Origin: Parapedobacter soli
GTDB taxonomy: Bacteria > Bacteroidota > Bacteroidia > Sphingobacteriales > Sphingobacteriaceae
DNA: 36,374 bases
Assembly: GCF_025460835.1 (NCBI RefSeq)
Contig: NZ_JAMXAY010000046.1
Location: 1-36,374 of the forward strand
Direction of reading: 5' to 3'
The translations under genes and the position numbers were made by a program. Positions 9,275 through 15,657 of the stretch are shown piece by piece. Numbering within the stretch: the stretch's first letter is position 1; each line of letters begins with the position of its first letter. The notes beneath the pieces were generated by a model, which did not search any database, was not told the DNA's origin, and worked only from the letters and a program-made list of their open reading frames with translations.

Positions 9275-10359
9275 CAGTCTATTTTATTAACTATCCTATG
9301 TTTATCTATCGTCCTGCGGTATAACCGTGCGAGCTCCTCGCCCACGCGGTCCGGGGCGTGCGCCACGAGTATATGCCGGTACAGGCGCTCGCCCATGTTG
9401 GCCAACGCCGCTGGGTCATTCCGCTTCAGTACCAATGCGCGTTCAATTTGCTGTGCCAGTGCCTCCCGGTGCTGTCCAGCCGTTTGATATCGGTAGCAAA
9501 ATGTATCTACCATACGGCTACCCAAATCTAACATCGTACCGATTTCGGGGCAGATCACCGTTTTCTTATATGAAAAAGCTAGGATTGCGGTACCCGAATT
9601 AAGGCTGCTTTCCAAATCATAGGGCAGTACGACAGCATCGGCGCTGCCGAGCAGCTGTGCCAGCTCCCCATCGGGCACAAAATGCGGCAACAACACCACA
9701 TTGCCAACGGCTTCGGCCCGTGCTGACAGCTCTTTCCCATAACCTTTATCGACGGCCTTGCCGGCGATAGTGAGCTGCACACCTTGGCCAAAATTGCCTA
9801 CCACATCAATGAGCAACTCGAGGTTTTTATAAGGTTTTACCATGCCGATAAACAGAAGCCTCAAGCTGTCGCCATGCCGCAGGGTGCGAGGCAAGGCATC
9901 CCCATACACCCCTATAAAGTGCGGGTGCGCTACGTAAGCCACCCGCTCCAATGCCTTTATGCTATAGGCTGCAAGTACCGCTTCCGACTGTGCCGAATGG
10001 ATAACGATATTATCCGCCCACCGTACCAGCAAGCGGGTGATGGTACGGCTGAAGAAAGCTGTACCTTTTTCGTGTGTCGCTCGGTTGTGGAGTGTCCAGA
10101 CCAGCAGTTTGCCGCTACAATGGAGAACGTTGAGTACCAACAGCTTACGCAAAAAACTCCGCAATGCCGAGAAAAAACTGCTATCATCGATATTTTCAAA
10201 CCAGTTGAGATGTACCAGCTTGATGGATCGGAAATGCTTCCGACTCGAAAAAACAGTGTCAAGGGGGTGTATCCGGAACCCTTTGGTGCGCAGTTGGCCA
10301 ACCAATAGCTGAATGTATCGATTTTCTTCATTGTCCGGTGGGTTAAAAATGATATCCAT
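9274..10359 (-). CDS. Glycosyltransferase, GT-B fold (GT4-like)
   Basis: 361 residues. The N-terminus MDIIFNPPDNEENRYIQLLV plus IKLVHLNWFENI resembles the acceptor domain of GumK-like and related GT-B enzymes. The C-terminal domain shows LRLLFIGMVKPYKNLELLID, then LTIAGKAVDKGYGKEL, and ends near VVLPYDLESSLNSGTAILAF. This last region lines up with the donor site, but the classical EX7E pair is changed (DLESSLNSG), so it is a more distant GT4-like enzyme. It starts 6 bases after the preceding GT2 gene and shares one base with the next gene. I infer addition of a sugar to the growing repeat unit; specificity is unknown. Confidence 0.82.
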   Translation of the reverse strand: MDIIFNPPDNEENRYIQLLVGQLRTKGFRIHPLDTVFSSRKHFRSIKLVHLNWFENIDDSSFFSALRSFLRKLLVLNVLHCSGKLLVWTLHNRATHEKGTAFFSRTITRLLVRWADNIVIHSAQSEAVLAAYSIKALERVAYVAHPHFIGVYGDALPRTLRHGDSLRLLFIGMVKPYKNLELLIDVVGNFGQGVQLTIAGKAVDKGYGKELSARAEAVGNVVLLPHFVPDGELAQLLGSADAVVLPYDLESSLNSGTAILAFSYKKTVICPEIGTMLDLGSRMVDTFCYRYQTAGQHREALAQQIERALVLKRNDPAALANMGERLYRHILVAHAPDRVGEELARLYRRTIDKHRIVNKID

Positions 10360-10365
10360 TGGCTG

Positions 10366-11313
10366 TCAGTTCGACAATAGTTTGGCAAGACTACGTGTTT
10401 TCACCGCCGCGACGAAAATATCGCGCAGTCTGAGGCCAAACTCTTTCCTATGCTTGTACCACATCCAGCATCGGCGTATCCGGTGGCGACGCATGGACAG
10501 CGCCATCGTGTACTGCTTGCGGCGCAACATAAGTCTGTCCTGCTGTTCAACTAAGTTGCGGTACACCACATGTTCCGTTTCGTGGGGCGTATAACTTTCC
10601 AAAAAATTGCGCAGCCATGCCGCATATCGTAGGTTAGCCCGCATTTTTTCGAGGTCGCTACCGGTGGATGTGATCGACAACCCGTTACTCCGGTAATTGA
10701 ATACGGGTTTATTGGTACGGGCTATTCCTTTATCTCGACAGACTCTGTAGGCCGTGATGTCGTCAGACCCCCATGCCAGTGGCAGCGTATAGCACCCTCC
10801 TGCATTGCGTAGCGCATCAGTCCGGTACACGAAATCTGAGATGTATTGCGATCGCCATTGGTTCAGTCGATGCCAGATATGGTCGCACACCCGCTCGAAC
10901 GACGGCCCTGCTGGCGTGAGCCGCATAGCCTCCCCTCGGTCATCGATAATTAAGCTCCGGCAATGGTACACGTCCAAGCCGGGATAATCAGTCATCAGCG
11001 CCACAAATTCTTCGAGGTAGTCGGGTTCCAGCCGGTCATCGTCGCCCATAATCACTACATACTCCCCTTCTGCCAGCGCCACACAGCGATTCCAATTATC
11101 GGTCAGTCGCACGGCCCCCACATTGGCTTCATTTTCATAGTAACGGATGCGCGTATCCGAAAAGCCCCGCACCACTTTTTCTACCGGCTCGGGCGAACAG
11201 TCGTTGAGTACGATCAGCTCCAAATCGGCATACGATTGCCCAAGGATGCTTTGTATGCATTCCACTAAGAAACGGCTTTTGTATGCCGGTATGCAAACAG
11301 AAAATTTAGGCAT
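10366..11313 (-). CDS. Glycosyltransferase family 2
   Basis: 315 residues from ATG 11313. A TTG at 11331 is also in frame, but AAGGA at 11321-11325, 7 bases before the ATG, and the usual GT2 opening MPKFSVCIPAYKSRFL favour the ATG. GT-A features follow: ELIVLNDCSPEPV for nucleotide binding, NVGAVRLTDNWNRCVA, and the DxD-type metal site in EYVVIMGDDDRLEPDYLEEF. The C-terminal part is basic (MRRHRIRRCWMWYKHRKEF), which suits peripheral membrane attachment. The start overlaps the 3' end of the flippase gene by 8 bases. A cytoplasmic transferase of the polysaccharide pathway is well supported; its sugar is unknown. Confidence 0.9.
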   Translation of the reverse strand: MPKFSVCIPAYKSRFLVECIQSILGQSYADLELIVLNDCSPEPVEKVVRGFSDTRIRYYENEANVGAVRLTDNWNRCVALAEGEYVVIMGDDDRLEPDYLEEFVALMTDYPGLDVYHCRSLIIDDRGEAMRLTPAGPSFERVCDHIWHRLNQWRSQYISDFVYRTDALRNAGGCYTLPLAWGSDDITAYRVCRDKGIARTNKPVFNYRSNGLSITSTGSDLEKMRANLRYAAWLRNFLESYTPHETEHVVYRNLVEQQDRLMLRRKQYTMALSMRRHRIRRCWMWYKHRKEFGLRLRDIFVAAVKTRSLAKLLSN

Positions 11314-12832
11314 CCCTATTTCCTTTCCCAATAAGTATTTCTTTCAGTTCACGGATATCTGCCGGTTTGAGCACAAATAGCAGCAGGTATATCAAATACA
11401 CCACTCCAAAGATAAGTGTATTGGCGATAACCGTGCCATACCTATCCACGGAAGGCAGCCAGCCCGACAGGTATCGCCCCACCGCCAGCGCCATCATGCC
11501 TCCGACTGCCGCCGGCAGGAAAGCACTGCCGAACAGGCGCCTCCCGCTCAATCGGAGCACCCTAGGGATGTAATAGATATAGAAAAATCCGATTTGGAGC
11601 ACCATATATACCAAGTAGCCCAACACGGCCGCACCGACCTGCAAACCGGGGGCAAAGACGATGGTGATGGGCAACGAAACCACACAGGCGATGGCCGACG
11701 AATAAACCAGTGCCCGTGTTTTACCCGTAGAAAGCACGAGGCTGGCCACGGGGGTGTTGTGCATGGAAAGCAACACCGTGAGTAGCCATAGGGACAACCA
11801 CAGGGAGAGATCCGGGTAGTCGCTGCCCATATATAGCAACAGGATTTCATCGGCATTCAAAATCAGCGCGAAGACCATGAAACTCAAAAAAACAGAGATG
11901 TATCTGGTTGCCTTGAATACCATACGTTCGATCCGCTGGTGGTCGCCCGCCGCATACGCCTTGGAGGTCGAAGGCAGCAACACCTGCATAAATACTCCAC
12001 CGAACGCCACGATCAACATGGCAATAGTCTGGATTACCCGATAATCGGTAAGCACCTCCACCCCTCCGGTAAACTTACCTAGCAGCAGTGGCCTGAGGTT
12101 ATTAGCGGTTAGCTGAAACAACCCCATAGCAAAAATCGTTAAGCTGTACGTCAGTATTTCGCGGAAAGCGGTCCCTTCCCACCGAGGTGACAACAGCCGT
12201 CGCCTTGGTACGGGGAACACCTTCAGCCGCCAAACATAGCATGGTATTGGCAACAGTGTAACCACAGTATAGGCGATGAAATACATGATGAGCGTCCATT
12301 GCAATTGAATGGCAACCAATGCGATGACAAAATTCAGGACACTGCCGATGGCTGTTATGCGGTTTACAAAAGCCAACTCGTCCATGGCACTCAACAGCTG
12401 GATGGCCACGCCGGCAAGCCAGTTCAGCACCGTGGAAAATGCCAGTACGACCATCATTTGGCGGTACAGCGGTAGCTGGGCGTCCGTGAGGTTGAATAAT
12501 TGCTGTCCATAGGCAGACATGATGAGGAATATGGCCGCATTGACCAACCCAATGGCACCATAGAATACGATACTAGACCGGGATACTTTGGCAATCTTCT
12601 GCCACTCACGGTCTGCTACCCACATCGAAAAAAAACGGACCGCGCCCACGTTAAACCCAAGGTCCATCAGACGGAGGTAAGCATTCAGTGAAAAAGCAAG
12701 GGCAATCAACCCATAATCGGCTTTACCGTAGAAGCCGACCAGCAGGGGGATGGTTATGAATTTAGCAAGGGCATCCAGTATTTTGGCTATTACACCCCAC
12801 AGGGAACCGGAAAACACCCGTTTGGAATCCAT
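11306..12832 (-). CDS. Polysaccharide flippase (Wzx-like, MOP superfamily)
   Basis: 508 residues with about 14 hydrophobic segments, the standard size and topology of MOP-superfamily polysaccharide exporters. The N-terminus SGSLWGVIAKILDALAKFIT and LVGFYGKADYGLIALAFSLN correspond to the conserved first two helices, with an Arg/Asp-containing second region (LRLMDLGFNVGAVRFFS). The family moves undecaprenyl-diphosphate-linked repeat units across the inner membrane. It is the first clearly polysaccharide-specific gene of the minus-strand operon. The gap to the DUF2892 gene upstream is 49 bases and holds no convincing promoter, so transcription may enter from the promoter at 13189-13220. Confidence 0.9.
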   Translation of the reverse strand: MDSKRVFSGSLWGVIAKILDALAKFITIPLLVGFYGKADYGLIALAFSLNAYLRLMDLGFNVGAVRFFSMWVADREWQKIAKVSRSSIVFYGAIGLVNAAIFLIMSAYGQQLFNLTDAQLPLYRQMMVVLAFSTVLNWLAGVAIQLLSAMDELAFVNRITAIGSVLNFVIALVAIQLQWTLIMYFIAYTVVTLLPIPCYVWRLKVFPVPRRRLLSPRWEGTAFREILTYSLTIFAMGLFQLTANNLRPLLLGKFTGGVEVLTDYRVIQTIAMLIVAFGGVFMQVLLPSTSKAYAAGDHQRIERMVFKATRYISVFLSFMVFALILNADEILLLYMGSDYPDLSLWLSLWLLTVLLSMHNTPVASLVLSTGKTRALVYSSAIACVVSLPITIVFAPGLQVGAAVLGYLVYMVLQIGFFYIYYIPRVLRLSGRRLFGSAFLPAAVGGMMALAVGRYLSGWLPSVDRYGTVIANTLIFGVVYLIYLLLFVLKPADIRELKEILIGKGNRDA

Positions 12833-12881
12833 ATTAAGCCAACCAATATCAAAAAAAATGCCGATTGGCCATTGTCGGTGG

Positions 12882-13169
12882 TCACTCCGCCACGAAATGC
12901 CCTGCGGCGGTGGCCTCCCTGCTGCAGCATACAGAGTCTTTCACGGGGCAGTATCCGGTGGCCCCACGCAAAATCAACGCCCCTCCCACGGCTACTTCCG
13001 CCAGCGAAGAAAGCGGTGTTTTGAACATACGTGTAATACCCGTATACATCACAAAAGCTCCCGCAGCCACCGACAACAGGCGTTCCGAATTGGCAATATT
13101 GCGATTGTCGTTAGCCTCACGGAGCCGGTATTTCACATCTTCCAATATTTCCTTGGTTTTGGTATCCAT
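12882..13169 (-). CDS. Small DUF2892 (YgaP-like) membrane protein
   Basis: 95 residues. A charged N-terminal helix (TKEILEDVKYRLREANDNRN) is followed by NIANSERLLSVAAGAFVMYT and SLAEVAVGGALILRGATGYC, two hydrophobic segments with the spacing and the closing G-x-CP seen in DUF2892, the membrane part of YgaP-like proteins. The tail is polar with a Cys pair (SVCCS). Function of the stand-alone domain is unknown. It lies first in the minus-strand cluster, directly behind a good promoter, and 49 bases ahead of the flippase gene; whether it has any part in polysaccharide export is unproven. Confidence 0.75.
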   Translation of the reverse strand: MDTKTKEILEDVKYRLREANDNRNIANSERLLSVAAGAFVMYTGITRMFKTPLSSLAEVAVGGALILRGATGYCPVKDSVCCSREATAAGHFVAE

Positions 13170-13188
13170 ATCTTTCAGTCTCTTTGAA

Positions 13189-13220
13189 CAAATTTACTTA
13201 TTATCCACTTTTAGTACAAA
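13189..13220 (-). promoter_or_regulatory. Promoter of the DUF2892 gene, candidate promoter of the polysaccharide operon
   Basis: Read on the minus strand, TTTG (13217-13220), 20 bases, then TAAATTTG (13189-13196) match the Bacteroidetes -33/-7 consensus exactly. Expected transcription start is near 13184, giving a leader of about 15 bases to the ATG at 13169. As no other convincing promoter is seen before the flippase gene, it may drive the whole locus. Confidence 0.7.
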
Positions 13221-13368
13221 CAACATGGCTGGCATTTGGTTTTCACGAACACATAATTCACCGGATTAACCATACGCTGTCCAGAGAACCCACTTTTTAT
13301 GGCAGTCTGTACCCACCACGGAAATTTATATTTTGAGCCGGGAGCTGTTTAGAGCACTGCTATTTTAC

Positions 13369-13376
13369 TACCTTTG
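13369..13376 (+). promoter_or_regulatory. Candidate -7 promoter element of crcB
   Basis: TACCTTTG is a full match to TAnnTTTG. The -33 region around 13345-13349 (GTTT) is weak. A transcript would begin near 13381-13383, at the first ATG of a 17-codon reading frame that leads into crcB. Confidence 0.5.
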
Positions 13377-13381
13377 CCACG

Positions 13382-13435
13382 ATGGCACACGAAATCCCAT
13401 CTATTCAGGTACTCGTTATAAAAAAGCCGTTATGA
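13382..13435 (+). CDS. Possible 17-residue leader peptide upstream of crcB
   Basis: ATG 13382 opens a frame encoding MAHEIPSIQVLVIKKPL, stopping at TGA 13433-13435, which overlaps the crcB ATG (13432) as ATGA. The ATG sits 5 bases after the -7 box, so it could be read from a leaderless transcript and feed ribosomes to crcB by re-initiation. There is no homology argument; the case rests on position only. Confidence 0.35.
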   Translation: MAHEIPSIQVLVIKKPL

Positions 13436-13818
13436 TTAAGCAACTATTGTTGGTAGGTATTGGAGGAGGTATCGGCAGCATGCTCCGGTTTCTTGTTTCA
13501 GTGATTACCAACCGCTTCGTGCAGGGCGCCTTTCCCTGGCCCACCCTGCTTGTCAACCTCACCGGCTGCTTCCTGATCGGCATCTTGGTAGGGATATTCG
13601 CCCAGCCACCATATACCGACAACAACATGCGTTTTTTACTTATTACTGGCTTTTGTGGTGGATACACCACTTTTTCTACATTTGCCAACGAAAACCTGTT
13701 GCTTATCGAAAGCCAGCAGGCCCTGCTAGCCGTCGGTTACACACTGTTGAGCGTGGTGCTGGGCATTGCACTGGTATGGGTAGGCATGTGGGTAAGCCAG
13801 GCAGCCTATTCACGGTAA
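13432..13818 (+). CDS. crcB: Fluoride efflux channel CrcB (Fluc)
   Basis: 128 residues, the normal length for a Fluc monomer with four membrane helices. Hallmarks are GIGGGIGSMLRFLVS at the N-terminus, TLLVNLTGCFLIGILVG with the pore-lining Asn, and ITGFCGGYTTFSTFANE, the Gly-Gly-x-Thr-Thr-Phe-Ser-Thr break of helix 3. The family forms dual-topology dimers that leak F- out of the cytoplasm. I chose ATG 13432 because it gives MIKQLLLVGIGGG, the usual opening; the frame remains open upstream to a TTG at 13333, but this adds no family sequence. I see no fluoride riboswitch ahead of it. Its last 13 bases overlap the convergent SRPBCC gene. Confidence 0.95.
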   Translation: MIKQLLLVGIGGGIGSMLRFLVSVITNRFVQGAFPWPTLLVNLTGCFLIGILVGIFAQPPYTDNNMRFLLITGFCGGYTTFSTFANENLLLIESQQALLAVGYTLLSVVLGIALVWVGMWVSQAAYSR

Positions 13819-14183
13819 AAATCAATCAATCCAGCTGCATAAGTGTTATGCCAGCCATCCGTAATGTCTTCATAGGCCTCCTCGGGAATACCTGACTGCC
13901 TCACTTCCATGGAGGTACCCCGCTTATGGGGATGTAGCCTGATGGCAACGATAGACTCGGTATCTTCACCGAAGTACCATTGCTGTACGATTTCCTTATC
14001 CTTTACGAATGAAAGGTTCTTCCCTACGATAGCCCCGCCCCACAGTGAAAACTCGGCATCGGGCTCTGCCACCATCGTGGCTTCCTCCCCGGTCCAGAGG
14101 TTGATGGTTATTTCCGTGGTCAGCGCCAGGTATACTTCTTCGGGCTCAGCGGGTATAATGAAATAAGCTTTGAAATCTTTCAT
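13806..14183 (-). CDS. SRPBCC / AHSA1-family protein
   Basis: 125 residues with the START-like pattern of AHSA1-domain proteins: an opening strand and helix FKAYFIIPAEPEEVYLALTT, the W-x-G-E segment INLWTGEEATM, FSLWGGAIVGKNLSFVKDKE, then IVQQWYFGEDTESIVAIRLH and a long C-terminal helix containing GWHNTYAAGLIDFYRE, where the W-x-x-x-Y-x-x-x-L pattern is typical. The fold makes a hydrophobic ligand pocket or, in Aha1, binds Hsp90; the small bacterial members have no agreed function. It is convergent with crcB and overlaps its 3' end by 13 bases. A -7 box lies 25 bases upstream. Confidence 0.8.
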   Translation of the reverse strand: MKDFKAYFIIPAEPEEVYLALTTEITINLWTGEEATMVAEPDAEFSLWGGAIVGKNLSFVKDKEIVQQWYFGEDTESIVAIRLHPHKRGTSMEVRQSGIPEEAYEDITDGWHNTYAAGLIDFYRE

Positions 14184-14208
14184 GGGGCTTTATCTTTTTT
14201 TGCAAAGG

Positions 14209-14216
14209 CAAAAGTA
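14209..14216 (-). promoter_or_regulatory. Candidate -7 promoter element of the SRPBCC gene
   Basis: On the minus strand TACTTTTG matches TAnnTTTG. The -33 region is poor (TGT instead of TTG). Predicted start is near 14204, about 20 bases before the ATG at 14183. Confidence 0.4.
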
Positions 14217-14590
14217 CTGAAAACCAAATACAGTCCACAGTGATTGGTTTGCGTAATCACTGAAATCAATCGTGGGTGCCGGGGAGACCAAAGAGCTGGA
14301 AAGTGAGCACGGGTTTGCCGGTTTGAGATAACGCGGTGCCGTTTGATTACCGACCAGCATGGAGCGGGAGAAGCGACCGTCCGGAGACAATGGGACAACG
14401 GAAAAACAAGAGCATTACAAGCCCGATAAAACCACAAAACTTCAGGAGATTATTGCGTATACTTGGAAAGTGTAGGGTTGCCATCCGGTTTGGTATTACT
14501 CAAACGACAACGATGGAAATAAAGTGAACGAATACTTACAGGAACTATTGATTGAATATTGGCCAGCATTCGGCCGGATTGGAAAAACAA
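14217..14590. other. Intergenic region without a recognisable gene
   Basis: About 370 bases between the SRPBCC and urea-transporter genes. Short open frames exist on both strands, none with family resemblance or a good start site. No convincing promoter for the urea transporter was found here. It may hold remains of older genes, as does the region after the transporter. Confidence 0.5.
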
Positions 14591-15451
14591 ATGGGGAAAA
14601 AAATCAGTGCTCTAACGAAGACAACCCATTCGATTTTGAGGGGTGTTGGGCAAATTATGCTTCAGGAAAATGCAGCTACTGGCATTTTTTTTCTGGTGGG
14701 CATTTTTTATGGCTCTCCAACGATGGGAATCGCGGCACTTGTAGCTGCGTCGTGCGGAACGCTTACTGCAAAGATACTGCGTTATCAAAGCGCGGAAATA
14801 CAGAAAGGCCTTTATGGATTTAGTGCTGCATTAGTCGGTGTGGGGCTTATTTTCTATTTCCAAGCTGTGGCTGTGGTATGGATATGGATCGTAGGTGGCA
14901 GCGCAGTGGCTACGATACTGCAACATTTCTTTATCCGCAAAAACATACCGGTATTCACACTTCCTTTTGTGCTGGTAACCTGGGGAATCATTTTCCTACT
15001 AACGGCATATGGGGTTGCTCCTTCGGATTTCCTGGAGAGCAAGCAGGCAGGCCCGAAGGATTTCGGTTTTGTTGTCCGCGGGTATGGTCAGGTGATTTTT
15101 CAAGGCCGCCTTGTTTCAGGACTTATCTTTTTTATCGGTGTATTCATCAATTCTCCGGTCTCTGCATTATATGGGATAACCGCAAGCCTTGTAGCCGCGA
15201 TGCTGGCGGGATGGCTTTATATGCCCCATGAGGCGGTTAATCTCGGGCTGTTCGGCTACAATGCGGTACTATGTGCAATTGTCTTAGGCTCACACAAAGT
15301 ACAAAGCGGCCTTTGGGTACTTTTGTCGATTGTTTTAGCTGTCGGCATCGGTATACTGATGCATCGGTATCAATTGGTCCAACTTACGTTTCCGTTTGTC
15401 GCTGCAACTTTTCTCACGCTAGCCCTAAGGAACCGATTTGCCTATTCCTGA
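14591..15451 (+). CDS. Urea transporter (UT family)
   Basis: 286 residues from ATG 14591 (MGKKISALTKTTHSILRGVG). The UT signature occurs twice, once in each inverted half: IQKGLYGFSAALVGVGLIFY and VNLGLFGYNAVLCAIVLGSH. Each half also starts with a Gln-containing pore segment (GQIMLQENAATGIFFLVGIF; GQVIFQGRLVSGLIFFIGVF), as in known UT channels. About ten membrane segments, trimeric channel for passive urea passage in the inner membrane. There is no urease or urea carboxylase gene in the window, so the source and fate of the urea are unclear. Upstream starts (TTG 14552) are possible but add no family sequence. It is somewhat more AT-rich than the genes on either side. Confidence 0.88.
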   Translation: MGKKISALTKTTHSILRGVGQIMLQENAATGIFFLVGIFYGSPTMGIAALVAASCGTLTAKILRYQSAEIQKGLYGFSAALVGVGLIFYFQAVAVVWIWIVGGSAVATILQHFFIRKNIPVFTLPFVLVTWGIIFLLTAYGVAPSDFLESKQAGPKDFGFVVRGYGQVIFQGRLVSGLIFFIGVFINSPVSALYGITASLVAAMLAGWLYMPHEAVNLGLFGYNAVLCAIVLGSHKVQSGLWVLLSIVLAVGIGILMHRYQLVQLTFPFVAATFLTLALRNRFAYS

Positions 15452-15520
15452 AATAGCTTGATACCGTTTCGGCAGAAAGTGTGAAAGTAAGCCTACTCAG
15501 GAAGTTGTACCCACATCTAA

Positions 15521-15643
15521 CTGCCCGCTCTATTCGAAAATGCGGACGTGATGGAAGGCGCCCTGCGCGCCCCCCAATACAGCGAAAAACCGTACATCGT
15601 CAATATCCGGCTCACAGATGATGCAGAATACCGCGCATTTTAA
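15521..15643 (+). pseudogene. C-terminal remnant of an unidentified protein
   Basis: A 40-residue stretch from LPALFENADVMEGALRAP to RLTDDAEYRAF, ending at TAA 15641-15643, has coding-like composition and codon use but no start codon near its 5' end and an in-frame TAA directly before it (15518-15520). It looks like the tail of a lost gene between the urea transporter and the OstA-like gene. I do not recognise the family. The -7 box of the next gene lies 1 base after its stop codon. Confidence 0.4.
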
Positions 15644-15644
15644 T

Positions 15645-15652
15645 TAATTTTG
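15645..15652 (+). promoter_or_regulatory. Candidate -7 promoter element of the OstA-like gene
   Basis: TAATTTTG matches TAnnTTTG and lies 5 bases before the GTG start codon at 15658, so the mRNA would be leaderless or nearly so. No good TTG -33 element is seen at the usual distance. Confidence 0.4.
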
Positions 15653-15657
15653 ACACC

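Noticed and set aside
12851-12878. Hairpin plus run of eight A (T on the minus strand) between the DUF2892 and flippase genes
   Set aside because: Only four good base pairs on the transcribed strand; too weak for a terminator, so the operon was not split here.
13220-13431. Fluoride riboswitch before crcB
   Set aside because: I could not find the conserved pseudoknot elements of the crcB motif in this stretch.
14180-14437. Minus-strand open frame of 85 codons
   Set aside because: No family resemblance, poor start context, and it covers the SRPBCC promoter.
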